Below are positions 34,624 to 42,527 of a stretch of DNA of 64,000 bases, one piece after another. The stretch's first letter is position 1, and every line of letters begins with the position of its first letter. The stretch is from contig PLCS01000009.1 of assembly GCA_003134855.1 (NCBI GenBank), forward strand, positions 18,327 through 82,326, read 5' to 3'. A model generated the notes under the pieces. The model was not told the DNA's origin. It made no database searches and saw nothing but the letters and a program-made list of their open reading frames with translations. The position numbers and the translations under genes were made by a program. The stretch is from Acidobacteriaceae bacterium. GTDB lineage: Bacteria > Acidobacteriota > Terriglobia > Terriglobales > Acidobacteriaceae.

Positions 34624-36030
34624 ATGAACGCAGTCAAGTATGACCTGATCGTCATTGGTTCCGGACCCTCCGGGCAGCGGGCCGCTGTCGCCGCCTCCAA
34701 GATGAAGAAGCGCGTTTGCGTTGTCGAGGCGCGGTCCGTCGTTGGCGGCGTCTGCGTCAACACCGCAACCATCCCCTCGAAGACCATGCGCGAAGCCGTC
34801 CTGCATCTGTCCGGCTACAACTATCGCTCGATCTACGGGATGAACTATCGGGTCAAGGACAAGATCACGATGGCCGACCTGGCCTTCCGCGTGCAGGCTG
34901 TCATCCGCACCGAAGTGAACGTGACCGAGGCGCAACTCTCGCGCAACGGTATCGACGTGGTGCATGGCATTGCGCGCTTCGTCGATCCGCACCGGATGCG
35001 GGTTGAAGGCCCTCAGGCCGATATGACTCTGGAAGCTGAGCGCATCATTCTGGCCGTGGGCACCAGGCCGGCCACATCGGCGAAGGTGCCCGTCAACGGC
35101 CGCACCATCGTCAACAGCGACCAGATTCTTGACTTGCCGGAGCTGCCGCGCTCGCTGATCGTGGTGGGCGGCGGCGTGGTCGGCGTTGAATACACCTGCA
35201 TGTTCGCCGTGCTCGGCGTGCGCGTGACGCTCATCGAAAAGCGCGACCGGCTGCTGGAGTTCGCCGACCGGGAAATCATTGAGGCTCTCAGCTATCATCT
35301 GCGCGACAGCCGCGTCACGCTGCGCATGGGCGAAGAGGTGCAGAGCGTTGAAGAACTGCCCGGCGATACGGTGGTCGCCAATCTGGAAAGCAACAAGCGA
35401 GTCTCCGGCGATGCGCTGCTCTATGCGATTGGCCGCCAGGGCGCCGTCGACGATCTCAACCTTGCCGCCGCCGGACTGGAAGCCGACAGCCGCGGACGCA
35501 TTCCCGTTGATGAGCAGTACCAGACCAAGGTGGAGCACATCTACGCGGTAGGCGATGTGGTTGGCTTTCCCTCGCTGGCCTCGGTCTCGATGGAGCAGGG
35601 GCGCATCGCCGCCGCGCGCGCCTTCAATGATCGCGCCGCCACCACCAACCCCAGCTTTTATCCCTACGGCATTTACACCATTCCGGAGATCAGCTTTATC
35701 GGCAAGACCGAGGAACAATTGACCGCCGATGACGTGCCCTATGAAGTCGGCATGGCGTACTATCGCGAGACCGCGCGCGGGCAGATTCGCGGCGATACGA
35801 CCGGACGGCTGAAGCTGATCTTTCATCGCGAGACGCACGTGCTGCTGGGCGTGCACATTATCGGCGAGGAAGCCAGCGAACTGGTTCACATCGGCCAGGC
35901 GGTCATGGTTTTGGGAGGCACTGTGGATTATTTTATCGACAATGTATTCAACTATCCGACGCTCGCCGAGTGCTATAAGGTTGCCGCCTTCAACGGCCTG
36001 GGCAGGCTGCATCGCTACCAGGCGGAGTAA
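34624..36030 (+). CDS. sthA: Soluble pyridine nucleotide transhydrogenase
   Basis: 468 residues. A flavoprotein that passes hydride between NADPH and NAD in the cytoplasm. FAD motif VIGSGPSGQRAAVAAS (10-25), the region GGVCVNTATIPSKTMREA (42-59) with only one cysteine (C45), and a second dinucleotide motif VVGGGVVGVEYT. Loss of the second redox cysteine separates SthA from lipoamide dehydrogenase and mercuric or glutathione reductases. It faces cysG; the neighbouring sulfite reductase consumes reducing power, though the link is only positional. Confidence 0.9.
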   Translation: MNAVKYDLIVIGSGPSGQRAAVAASKMKKRVCVVEARSVVGGVCVNTATIPSKTMREAVLHLSGYNYRSIYGMNYRVKDKITMADLAFRVQAVIRTEVNVTEAQLSRNGIDVVHGIARFVDPHRMRVEGPQADMTLEAERIILAVGTRPATSAKVPVNGRTIVNSDQILDLPELPRSLIVVGGGVVGVEYTCMFAVLGVRVTLIEKRDRLLEFADREIIEALSYHLRDSRVTLRMGEEVQSVEELPGDTVVANLESNKRVSGDALLYAIGRQGAVDDLNLAAAGLEADSRGRIPVDEQYQTKVEHIYAVGDVVGFPSLASVSMEQGRIAAARAFNDRAATTNPSFYPYGIYTIPEISFIGKTEEQLTADDVPYEVGMAYYRETARGQIRGDTTGRLKLIFHRETHVLLGVHIIGEEASELVHIGQAVMVLGGTVDYFIDNVFNYPTLAECYKVAAFNGLGRLHRYQAE

Positions 36031-36045
36031 GGCTTCCCGCGCAAA

Positions 36046-37431
36046 TTATTCCTTTTCGACGAGTTGCTCTTGGATTTTGCCTGCGGCGAAGGATTCACGC
36101 AGCGCCCAGCCGGCGATCAGCAGACTGGGGGCAAGCGCGGGCGCCGCGTCGCCGAGAGCGGCGAGCGTGGTGGTGCAGATCTGCTGGCCGGGTTGCGCGG
36201 CGCGCGAGACGATGGCGCAGGGGAGCTCCAGAGGAAGGCCTTCGTCGAGCCACTGTTGCGCGAGCAAGCGCAGATCGCGACCCGGCATATAAACCACGCG
36301 GGTCGCATCTTCGAGTTGCGGCAGCGGCGCGTGCGTGGATCGGTTCTCCGCTTGCGATGGCGCGTGATGGCCAGTGGAGAAGATCACATTGGACGTACTG
36401 TTGCGGCTGGTGAGCGAGCAGCCGATGGCGGCGGCGGCGGCGAATGCGGCGGTGATGCCGGGGACGATTTCAAAGGCCACACCGGCTTCGGTGAGAGCGG
36501 CGATCTCCTCTGCGGCGCGGCTGAGGAGGAGCGGATCACCGCTCTTGAGGCGCACGACTGAGCGCCCCGACTGCGCCCGCTCGATCATCAGCGCGTTGAT
36601 CTCTTGCTGTGTGATGCTCTTCACGCCGCAGCGCTTGCCCACGTTGACGACTTCGGCGAGCGGTGAAGCCAGCGCGAGAATCGCTTGCGGAACAAGACCG
36701 TCGTGCAGAACGACATCGGCGGATTGAAGAAGGCGCAGAGCCTTGACGGTGAGCAGGTCGGGATCGCCGGGACCGGCTCCAATCAGATAGACCATCGCGC
36801 TTGAAGTGTCCGTCTGTTTGTCGAGCGGCGCGCGTGCCAACTGGCGCGAGGGGCAGACCTCAGAGTCGCAGAGCGGACGCTGCGCGAGTTGATGCAAGAG
36901 CAGCCTGCGCGCCTCGCCGCGCGGATGCGTTGCGAGAACTTCGCGGCGCAACCTTCCCACATCTTCAAGCCACGGGCCGAGGTCCTCGGGCAGTTGCTCG
37001 TCGATCTCGCGGCGCAACTGCTGCGCGACCGCTGGACTCTCGCCGGCGGTTGAAATAGCGATTTGCAGCGCGCCCCGGCTGACGACGGAACCAAAATAAA
37101 AATCGCAGTTGGGAGGGTCGTCCACGCTGTTGGCCAGAATCCTGCGCGCGACAGCTTCCTGATAAACTTGTGCGTTGGCTTCGGCGGAATCGGTGGCGGC
37201 GATGACTAAATCAATGCCATCGAGGTCGGCGATTGCAAAGGGCCGCTCGATCCATTCGAGACGGCCATCGATTGCGAGCTGCCGGATTTCCTGTCGTGCC
37301 ACCGGAGCGACCACGCGCAGCCGCAAGCCAGTCTTGAGCAGGCTATTGATCTTATCGAACGCAACCGTGCCCGCGCCGACTACGAGGCCGCGGCGACCGT
37401 CGAGTTTGAGAAAGATTGGCAACAGGCCCAT
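36046..37431 (-). CDS. cysG: Sirohaem synthase (fused dehydrogenase/ferrochelatase and methyltransferase)
   Basis: 461 residues. Makes sirohaem, the cofactor of sulfite reductase, from uroporphyrinogen III. The N-terminal ~205 residues are the precorrin-2 dehydrogenase/ferrochelatase part (NAD motif GLVVGAGTVAFDKI, then NSVDDPPNCDFYFGSVV), and the C-terminal ~250 are uroporphyrinogen-III C-methyltransferase (YLIGAGPGDPDLLTVKALR, VVRLKSGDPLL). The linker (180-210) is long and poorly conserved. It starts ten bases after the sulfite reductase stop with GAGG in front, so the two form an operon. Confidence 0.93.
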   Translation of the reverse strand: MGLLPIFLKLDGRRGLVVGAGTVAFDKINSLLKTGLRLRVVAPVARQEIRQLAIDGRLEWIERPFAIADLDGIDLVIAATDSAEANAQVYQEAVARRILANSVDDPPNCDFYFGSVVSRGALQIAISTAGESPAVAQQLRREIDEQLPEDLGPWLEDVGRLRREVLATHPRGEARRLLLHQLAQRPLCDSEVCPSRQLARAPLDKQTDTSSAMVYLIGAGPGDPDLLTVKALRLLQSADVVLHDGLVPQAILALASPLAEVVNVGKRCGVKSITQQEINALMIERAQSGRSVVRLKSGDPLLLSRAAEEIAALTEAGVAFEIVPGITAAFAAAAAIGCSLTSRNSTSNVIFSTGHHAPSQAENRSTHAPLPQLEDATRVVYMPGRDLRLLAQQWLDEGLPLELPCAIVSRAAQPGQQICTTTLAALGDAAPALAPSLLIAGWALRESFAAGKIQEQLVEKE

Positions 37432-37441
37432 GGTTTAAACC

Positions 37442-39139
37442 TCAATCGGCGACGCCGTGCGGCACATGGCCGGCGGGCAGATCGCGCTCCACCGGCGCCA
37501 AAACCTCACCCGCTAAATCGGCGCGCAGTTCATCATTGCTATGGCGCAGGAACCAGGCGCGCAGATTTTCTTCTGACTGGCGAGTCGCGAGGTAGTGGCG
37601 CAGCAGCCGCTCGATCGCTTCCGGCACCAGCGTCGCGGGGCAGCGAAAGCCCACCGTGCGAGCGATGGCTGCGTGCCGGCCCACCGCGCCGCCGAGGCAG
37701 AAATAATAAGCGTCGATGAGCTTGCCTTCGTGCTTGATCTTCTTGCCCTCGATGCCGATGTCGGCGATCCAATGCTGGCCGCATCCGTTGGGGCAGCCGG
37801 TGACGTTGAGCCTGAGCTGCTGATCGAATTCAGGCAGCCGCTCTTCGAGTTCATCGACCAGCCAGCGTGTAAAGCCCTTGGTCTCGGTAATGGCCAGCTT
37901 GCAGAACTCGGTGCCCGTGCAGGCGACCGCACCACGCCAGAAGTTCGAGCCATCGACTTGCAATCCGATCCGGTTCAGTTCCCTCGCCAGTTCCGCAGTT
38001 TTGTTGTTGGGAATGTCGATGAACAACAGATTCTGGCTAACGGTAGTGCGCAACGCGCCGCTGCCGAAGCGCTCGGCGAGCTCGGCGGCGGCGAGCAACT
38101 GATCCGCGCTGAGGCGGCCGCGCAGCACCGAAGCGCCAACGTAACTCAAGCCCGGCTGGCGTTGCGCGTGAATGCCGGCGTGATCGCGGAAGATGTCGTC
38201 GGGCACTTGCTCCGGCGCCGCGGGCAGAAGCTTGAAGTCGAGCCGCGACTGAAGCTCTGCAAGAAAACTATTAGCGGTCCAACCTTCTTTCATGAAGAGG
38301 TACTTCATGCGCGCCTGTGCGCGGTTCTCGCGCAGGCCCTGCTGCTCGCGAAAGATTTCGGCCACGGCGCGCGTCACGCGCACCGCCTGTTCGGGCAATA
38401 CGAATACATTGAGGCGAACAGCAAGGTGCGGCTCCCTGGAGAGGCCGCCGCCGACGCGCAGCGAGTAGCCGATCTGGCCGTTGAACTCGGTTGCGGTGAG
38501 GGCGATGTCGTTGATCTCCGGATGAGAGCACCAGGAGGGACAGCCGGTCACGCAGATTTTGAACTTGCGCGGCAGGTTATAGAACTCCGGGTTGCCCTTG
38601 AGCATGAGCGAAATCTCATCGGCGAGCGGCGAGGAATCGATCAACTCATCGGCAGCCACGCCAGCCAACGGGCAGCCGGTCACGTTGCGAACCACATCGC
38701 CGCAGGCGCTTATCGGCGAGAGCTCGATTGCGTTCAGTGCATCCACAACCTCAGGCAGCGATTCAATGGTGAGCCAGTGAAGCTGAATGCATTGGCGGAC
38801 GGTGATGTCGGCGAGGTTACGCGCATGCTTTTGCGCAAGGCCCGCGATGACGCGAAGCTGCGCGGCGCTGACGATGCCGTTGGGAATGCCGATGCGCATC
38901 ATGAAATAATCGGAGGCCAGGCCCTCGCCGCCTTTGCCGCCGGTGGCGCCCACGCCGTCGCCCTGGGTGTAAATGCCCCACCACTTGAAGTAAAACGCCG
39001 CCCACTCGGGCAGCACGCTCGAGCGCCCCTGGCGCGCGAACTCGCGCACCTCATCGAAGGCCTCCCACGGATTCTTTTCGCGCTTCAGGCGCTCCGCGCG
39101 CTGCGCATTGGTCTCTTTCACTGGAGTTTCTTGACTCAT
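37442..39139 (-). CDS. sir: Ferredoxin-type sulfite reductase (nitrite/sulfite reductase family)
   Basis: 565 residues. Six-electron reduction of sulfite to sulfide with sirohaem and a [4Fe-4S] cluster. Cluster/sirohaem cysteines are in ACTGTEFCK (about 405-413) and VTGCPNGCGQHW (about 445-455); the duplicated N-terminal half has VTGCPLAGV. The family also includes ferredoxin-nitrite reductase, but the operon with cysG, the adjacent cysDNH genes and the cysteine leader argue for sulfite. ATG 39139 has GAGGAT upstream and follows immediately on the stop of a short frame that crosses the attenuator. Confidence 0.88.
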   Translation of the reverse strand: MSQETPVKETNAQRAERLKREKNPWEAFDEVREFARQGRSSVLPEWAAFYFKWWGIYTQGDGVGATGGKGGEGLASDYFMMRIGIPNGIVSAAQLRVIAGLAQKHARNLADITVRQCIQLHWLTIESLPEVVDALNAIELSPISACGDVVRNVTGCPLAGVAADELIDSSPLADEISLMLKGNPEFYNLPRKFKICVTGCPSWCSHPEINDIALTATEFNGQIGYSLRVGGGLSREPHLAVRLNVFVLPEQAVRVTRAVAEIFREQQGLRENRAQARMKYLFMKEGWTANSFLAELQSRLDFKLLPAAPEQVPDDIFRDHAGIHAQRQPGLSYVGASVLRGRLSADQLLAAAELAERFGSGALRTTVSQNLLFIDIPNNKTAELARELNRIGLQVDGSNFWRGAVACTGTEFCKLAITETKGFTRWLVDELEERLPEFDQQLRLNVTGCPNGCGQHWIADIGIEGKKIKHEGKLIDAYYFCLGGAVGRHAAIARTVGFRCPATLVPEAIERLLRHYLATRQSEENLRAWFLRHSNDELRADLAGEVLAPVERDLPAGHVPHGVAD

Positions 39140-39154
39140 TTATCCTCTTCGCCG

Positions 39155-39193
39155 AAAACAGAAAACCCGCGGCAGTGTTGGCTGCGACGCGGG
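39155..39193 (-). terminator. Intrinsic terminator (attenuator) in the sulfite reductase leader
   Basis: On the transcript: CCCGCG-tc-GCAG-CCAACA-CTGC-CGCGGG, a ten-pair GC-rich stem (39166-39193), followed at once by TTTTCTGTTTT (39165-39155). It lies after the cysteine leader peptide and 16 bases before the sulfite reductase ATG, so it cannot be the end of another gene. A second short frame, MPASQPTLPRVFCFRRRG (39140-39196), runs through it and stops directly before the ATG of sir. Confidence 0.8.
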
Positions 39194-39234
39194 CATTGGG
39201 GAACCGTGGATTCGATCTGAACGTTAGACCCAGG

Positions 39235-39288
39235 TCACCTGCGCGCGCGAAGCAATGTACAGCGGCGACAACAGAGTTGACCTTGCAT
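39235..39288 (-). CDS. Cysteine leader peptide of the sir-cysG operon
   Basis: 17 codons reading MQGQLCCRRCTLLRARR, with tandem TGT TGT and a third TGT three codons later. Its ATG falls where transcription should start from the promoter at 39295-39323 (six bases after the -10), so the message would be leaderless. Downstream lies an intrinsic terminator and then the sulfite reductase gene. I infer that ribosome pausing at the cysteine codons, when Cys-tRNA is scarce, prevents the terminator from forming. Confidence 0.65.
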   Translation of the reverse strand: MQGQLCCRRCTLLRARR

Positions 39289-39294
39289 ATAGAA

Positions 39295-39323
39295 ATACTA
39301 TGGGCGGGTAGTGCGAAAGTCAA
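39295..39323 (-). promoter_or_regulatory. Sigma70-type promoter of sir-cysG
   Basis: On the minus strand TTGACT (39323-39318), 17-base spacer, TAGTAT (39300-39295). It is back to back with the porin promoter; the two -35 boxes form a perfect inverted repeat GTCAAG-N7-CTTGAC at 39319-39337. Confidence 0.65.
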
Positions 39324-39332
39324 GTTTCCCTC

Positions 39333-39361
39333 TTGACAAGGATTTGAATGTCGTTTAAGTT
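39333..39361 (+). promoter_or_regulatory. Sigma70-type promoter of the porin gene
   Basis: Perfect TTGACA (39333-39338), 17-base spacer, TAAGTT (39356-39361; weak -10). Predicted start near 39368, 17 bases before the CCCC leader peptide and about 325 bases before the porin start codon. Confidence 0.55.
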
Positions 39362-39384
39362 GAAAAAACAGAGTTGCTCACGAG

Positions 39385-39432
39385 ATGAAAACCTTCTTGA
39401 TCAAAATCGCGTGTTGTTGCTGTCTCCGCTAG
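39385..39432 (+). CDS. Four-cysteine leader peptide upstream of the porin gene
   Basis: 15 codons reading MKTFLIKIACCCCLR, with four consecutive cysteine codons (TGT TGT TGC TGT). It is the first ORF of the transcript expected from the promoter at 39333. The leader between it and the porin has a hairpin GGCCGCTCA/TGAGCGGGCC at 39549-39568 followed later by a T-rich run (39588-39600), but no ideal terminator. The chance of CCCC next to a sulfur gene set being accidental is low. Confidence 0.65.
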   Translation: MKTFLIKIACCCCLR

Positions 39433-39692
39433 CGCCCGCTGGCCCGTCCGCGATTTTATTTCTCCCAATCGAAGCACACCCATTGATTTTGCGAGTACCG
39501 GATGCCCGTCTCCGCAACCATCGCCGCGCACTTGTTTGAGGACTCTGGCCGCTCATTGAGCGGGCCGGAAACGGCGTATTGCTCGTGTTGTTGTTTTCTT
39601 CCCACCTATCGATAAAGGTCTGTCGCCCCATGCGGGCCAGGGCCTAAGGTTCTAACCAATCCCCAGCTTCCCAAATTCCAAGGAGAGTCCAA

Positions 39693-41198
39693 GTGCAAAT
39701 AGCTCTTTATAATTTCGTATCTGCTTCTCTGCGCCGGTTGCCGCTATCGATCTCTGCTGTGCTTTTTCTGTTTGCTATAGCGGCCGGCCTGCCCGTGGCC
39801 GCGCAGGACGACATCACCACGCAAAACGCGACGTCCGCGTTCAATGGCGCATACATCACCGGGCCGGAGGCGAACCCGTTGAGCTTCCTGAACGGCGCGG
39901 CCTGGCGGACTACCGGCAACCCGGCGCCCTATAACTTTCACGACTTTGCCCCGGCGACCTATGTTGACGCAAAACTGCCCAAGTGGATTGACTTGCAGGC
40001 CGAGGAGCGGTTCCGGTACGAGGGGTACAGCAATTCCAGCTTCAAGGCGAAGGTCGATGACTCCTACCTGTTGAACCGATTCCGGTTTCAGGTGGATCTG
40101 CGTACGCCCAGTTGGTTCCGGGTTACGGCGCAGGTGCAGGACGCTCGTGCGGGCTTCCAAAACCCGCCGATCGGCCCGCCAAACACGGTTCGCTGGGATT
40201 TGAAAAAGGCTTACGCCGAGATCGGCGCGCCCGACAAGCACTGGTTCAGCCTGCGCGTGGGCCGGCAGCTCATCAACTACAACAACACCATCATCGCCAA
40301 CTCCGAGTGGCGCAACCAGGCCCGTTCCTACGATGCGGCGGTGCTGAACCTGAATGCGAAGCGCGAGCATCTGGGCATCTTCGCCGCCTCGGCTATCGTG
40401 CCGCAGGCCTATGGCGTGAGCCCGCATCAGGAAGGCAACAACATCTACGGAGCCTACGGCCGCATCGATGATTTTCTTGTGCCGCACTCGAACCTTGAGC
40501 CGTTCTTCCTATGGCGCGTCCAGCCGGCAGAGGTGGTGGAAGCCGCCAAGGGCAAGACCACCGGCAAGGAAAACGAGAAGGCTTTTGGTGTGCGCTTCAA
40601 GGCGCAAGCACACAAGACGCTCGATTACGGGGGCGAGGTGATCTACGAAGGCGGCACGGTGGGACCGCAAAGCATCGGCGCCTGGGCGGGACAGGTAGGC
40701 GCGGCGTATCAGTTCCTCAATGCAGTTGCCAAGCCGCGCGTCTTTACCCAGTACGACTACGCATCGGGCAACAGCAATCCGGCAACGAACGCAAAGCACT
40801 CCACTTTCGACACGATCTACCCGACAGCCCACGACCGCCTTGGAATCGCCGACCTCTTCGGCTGGCAGAACATTGAGTCGGTGCGCGCGGGAGCCACCGT
40901 TGAGCCCCACCGGCGGCTCAGCTTCACGGTTCAGGGGCTGGACTTTTGGGTTGCCTCGGCTTTGGACTCGATCTACAACACTTCGGGCAGTTCGATCGTG
41001 TTTAACAAGACCGCCCACGGCCGCCATCTAGGCGCGGAAATCGATGGGTACTCCTGGTATGAACTCAATAAGCACTTCAACGTGGGCGGCGGCATTGGCT
41101 ACTTCGGCGCGGGTGAGTTCCTGACGAATGTGACAACCAGCCACTCGTACACGTACTACTACTTTGCGCTGAACTTCAAAGACAACGGAAAGAAGTAG
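39693..41198 (+). CDS. Outer-membrane porin of the alginate-export family
   Basis: 501 residues from a GTG at 39693 behind AAGGAGAGTCCAA. Signal peptide (hydrophobic to about 35, ending PVAAQ). The rest shows the alternating pattern of a beta barrel, with DLQAEERFRYEGYSN opening the first strands, WFSLRVGRQLINYNNTIIAN typical of the alginate-export (PF13372) family, and a final aromatic strand SYTYYYFALNFKDNGKK. Its position behind a four-cysteine leader and among sulfate genes suggests uptake of sulfate or an organosulfur compound, although the family name comes from alginate. Confidence 0.82.
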   Translation: MQIALYNFVSASLRRLPLSISAVLFLFAIAAGLPVAAQDDITTQNATSAFNGAYITGPEANPLSFLNGAAWRTTGNPAPYNFHDFAPATYVDAKLPKWIDLQAEERFRYEGYSNSSFKAKVDDSYLLNRFRFQVDLRTPSWFRVTAQVQDARAGFQNPPIGPPNTVRWDLKKAYAEIGAPDKHWFSLRVGRQLINYNNTIIANSEWRNQARSYDAAVLNLNAKREHLGIFAASAIVPQAYGVSPHQEGNNIYGAYGRIDDFLVPHSNLEPFFLWRVQPAEVVEAAKGKTTGKENEKAFGVRFKAQAHKTLDYGGEVIYEGGTVGPQSIGAWAGQVGAAYQFLNAVAKPRVFTQYDYASGNSNPATNAKHSTFDTIYPTAHDRLGIADLFGWQNIESVRAGATVEPHRRLSFTVQGLDFWVASALDSIYNTSGSSIVFNKTAHGRHLGAEIDGYSWYELNKHFNVGGGIGYFGAGEFLTNVTTSHSYTYYYFALNFKDNGKK

Positions 41199-41222
41199 GC
41201 AACTGGGCAATCAAATTCAAAA

Positions 41223-41298
41223 GCGCCGGTGGCGAAGCGGTTAACGCGCAGGTCTGCAAAACCTGTATACGCGGGTTCAACTCCCGCCCGGCGCTCCA
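41223..41298 (+). tRNA. tRNA-Cys (anticodon GCA)
   Basis: Acceptor stem GCGCCGG (41223-41229) pairs with CCGGCGC (41288-41294), discriminator T and encoded CCA (41296-41298). Anticodon stem CAGGT/ACCTG closes the loop CTGCAAA with anticodon GCA at 41256-41258. T arm GCGGG-TTCAACT-CCCGC. It lies between the porin gene and the cysD promoter, in the middle of the cysteine-synthesis locus. Confidence 0.95.
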
Positions 41299-41354
41299 AA
41301 TTTTTCGAATCGAATTCCGATTTAGGCACATCTTAGAAAGAAAATGTATTTGGA

Positions 41355-41383
41355 TTGCATTTGTCCGAAATCATTGGTACTAT
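41355..41383 (+). promoter_or_regulatory. Sigma70-type promoter of cysD-cysN-cysH
   Basis: TTGCAT (41355-41360), 17-base spacer, TACTAT (41378-41383). Transcription would begin near 41390, four bases before the leader peptide ATG. Confidence 0.6.
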
Positions 41384-41393
41384 GAGATTGCAC

Positions 41394-41462
41394 ATGAATC
41401 GCGCCTCTCAAAGCCGCTCTTGTTGTCGCCTGTCGATGATCTTCGACGGGTGCATGAATTAG
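41394..41462 (+). CDS. Cysteine leader peptide upstream of cysD
   Basis: 22 codons beginning MNRASQSRSCCRLS and ending DGCMN, with adjacent cysteine codons 10-11 and a third near the end. The ATG lies about four bases from the predicted transcription start. An eight-pair hairpin CCTGTCGA/TCGACGGG (41428-41450) overlaps the codons just after CC. Downstream, CGCTGAA (41509) can pair with TTCAGCG (41542), close to the cysD ribosome binding site. No T-run terminator is seen, so control could act on translation. Confidence 0.6.
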   Translation: MNRASQSRSCCRLSMIFDGCMN

Positions 41463-41573
41463 TCTCTGATTCCCCACTAGCAGTTCATCAGAAGACGCAC
41501 CCCTCGCTGAAAAGCCGGTGTGCGAACTCGCAGCATCGACCTTCAGCGATTCACTCACTGAAAGAGGTCATGC

Positions 41574-42527
41574 ATGCCGGTTGCCGAAGTCCTATCTCCT
41601 CCATCGCCGCCAGTGAACGCATCTGCTTCGCAGCGCCTGAGCCATCTGCGCCTGCTGGAAGCCGAGAGCATTCACATTCTGCGCGAAGTGGCTTCTGAAT
41701 TCGAGCGGCCCGTCATGCTCTACTCGATCGGCAAGGATTCGTCCGTCATGCTGCGGCTGGCGCAGAAGGCCTTCTATCCCGCGCCGATTCCATTTCCACT
41801 GCTGCACGTGGACACCGGCTTCAAGTTTGCCGAGATGATCAGCTTTCGCGATGCGATGGCTCGCTCGGTGGGCGCGGAGCTGCTGGTCTGGCGCAATGAA
41901 ACCGCGATTGCAGCGGGAACAAATCCTATAGCGCTCGACACCAAGCGCTGCTGCGGATTGCTGAAGACACAGGCGCTGCTCGATGCGCTGCGCCACTACA
42001 ACTTCGACGCGGCCTTCGGCGGCGCTCGCCGCGACGAAGAAAAATCGCGCGCCAAGGAGCGCATCTATTCCTTCCGCGACTCGGCCGGACAATGGGATCC
42101 GAAGAATCAGCGCCCCGAGCTGTGGAATCTCTACAACGCCCGCGTTCATCCCGGCGAAAGCATTCGCGTCTTTCCGCTCTCCAACTGGACGGAGATGGAC
42201 GTTTGGCAATACATCCACGAAGAAAAAATCCCAGTGGTCGATCTGTATTTTGCCAAGGAGCGGCCGATGTACGTGCGTGGCGATGCGCTGCTACCCATTG
42301 AACAGGCATTTGTCGCGCGGCTCGGAGAGCAGCCACAGATGATCAAGTCGCGGTTGCGCTCGCTGGGATGCAGCCCATGCACAGGCGCGATTCGCTCCGA
42401 CGCCGACACGCTGCCGAAGATTATTGCAGAGCTGCTGCAATTCCGCTCCTCGGAGCGCGCCAACCGCGTCATCGATCACGACCAGGAAGGGTCGATGGAG
42501 ATCAAGAAGCGGGAGGGCTACTTCTAA
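41574..42527 (+). CDS. cysD: Sulfate adenylyltransferase subunit 2
   Basis: 317 residues. With CysN it adenylates sulfate to APS. PP-loop [20 protein letters not shown] (split: SIGKDSS), HVDTGFKF, and [19 protein letters not shown] are all typical, as is the end [19 protein letters not shown]. Ribosome binding site AAAGAGG. The stop codon is followed directly by the cysN ATG. A first ~20-residue low-complexity extension (PPSPPVNAS) is unusual, and a later start is possible. Confidence 0.95.
   Translation: MPVAEVLSPPSPPVNASASQRLSHLRLLEAESIHILREVASEFERPVMLYSIGKDSSVMLRLAQKAFYPAPIPFPLLHVDTGFKFAEMISFRDAMARSVGAELLVWRNETAIAAGTNPIALDTKRCCGLLKTQALLDALRHYNFDAAFGGARRDEEKSRAKERIYSFRDSAGQWDPKNQRPELWNLYNARVHPGESIRVFPLSNWTEMDVWQYIHEEKIPVVDLYFAKERPMYVRGDALLPIEQAFVARLGEQPQMIKSRLRSLGCSPCTGAIRSDADTLPKIIAELLQFRSSERANRVIDHDQEGSMEIKKREGYF

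Noticed and set aside
34624-36030. Dihydrolipoamide dehydrogenase or mercuric reductase
   Set aside because: Only one of the two redox-active cysteines is present, as in soluble transhydrogenase.
37442-39139. Ferredoxin-nitrite reductase
   Set aside because: Sequence family alone allows it, but cysG, cysDNH and the cysteine leader point to sulfite; no nitrate genes are present.
37595-39220. A 541-codon plus-strand frame opposite sulfite reductase
   Set aside because: The opposite strand encodes an unmistakable sirohaem enzyme; the plus frame has no family features.
39140-39290. SAM or other metabolite riboswitch before sulfite reductase
   Set aside because: No conserved riboswitch core was recognised, and the cysteine leader peptide plus terminator explain the leader better.
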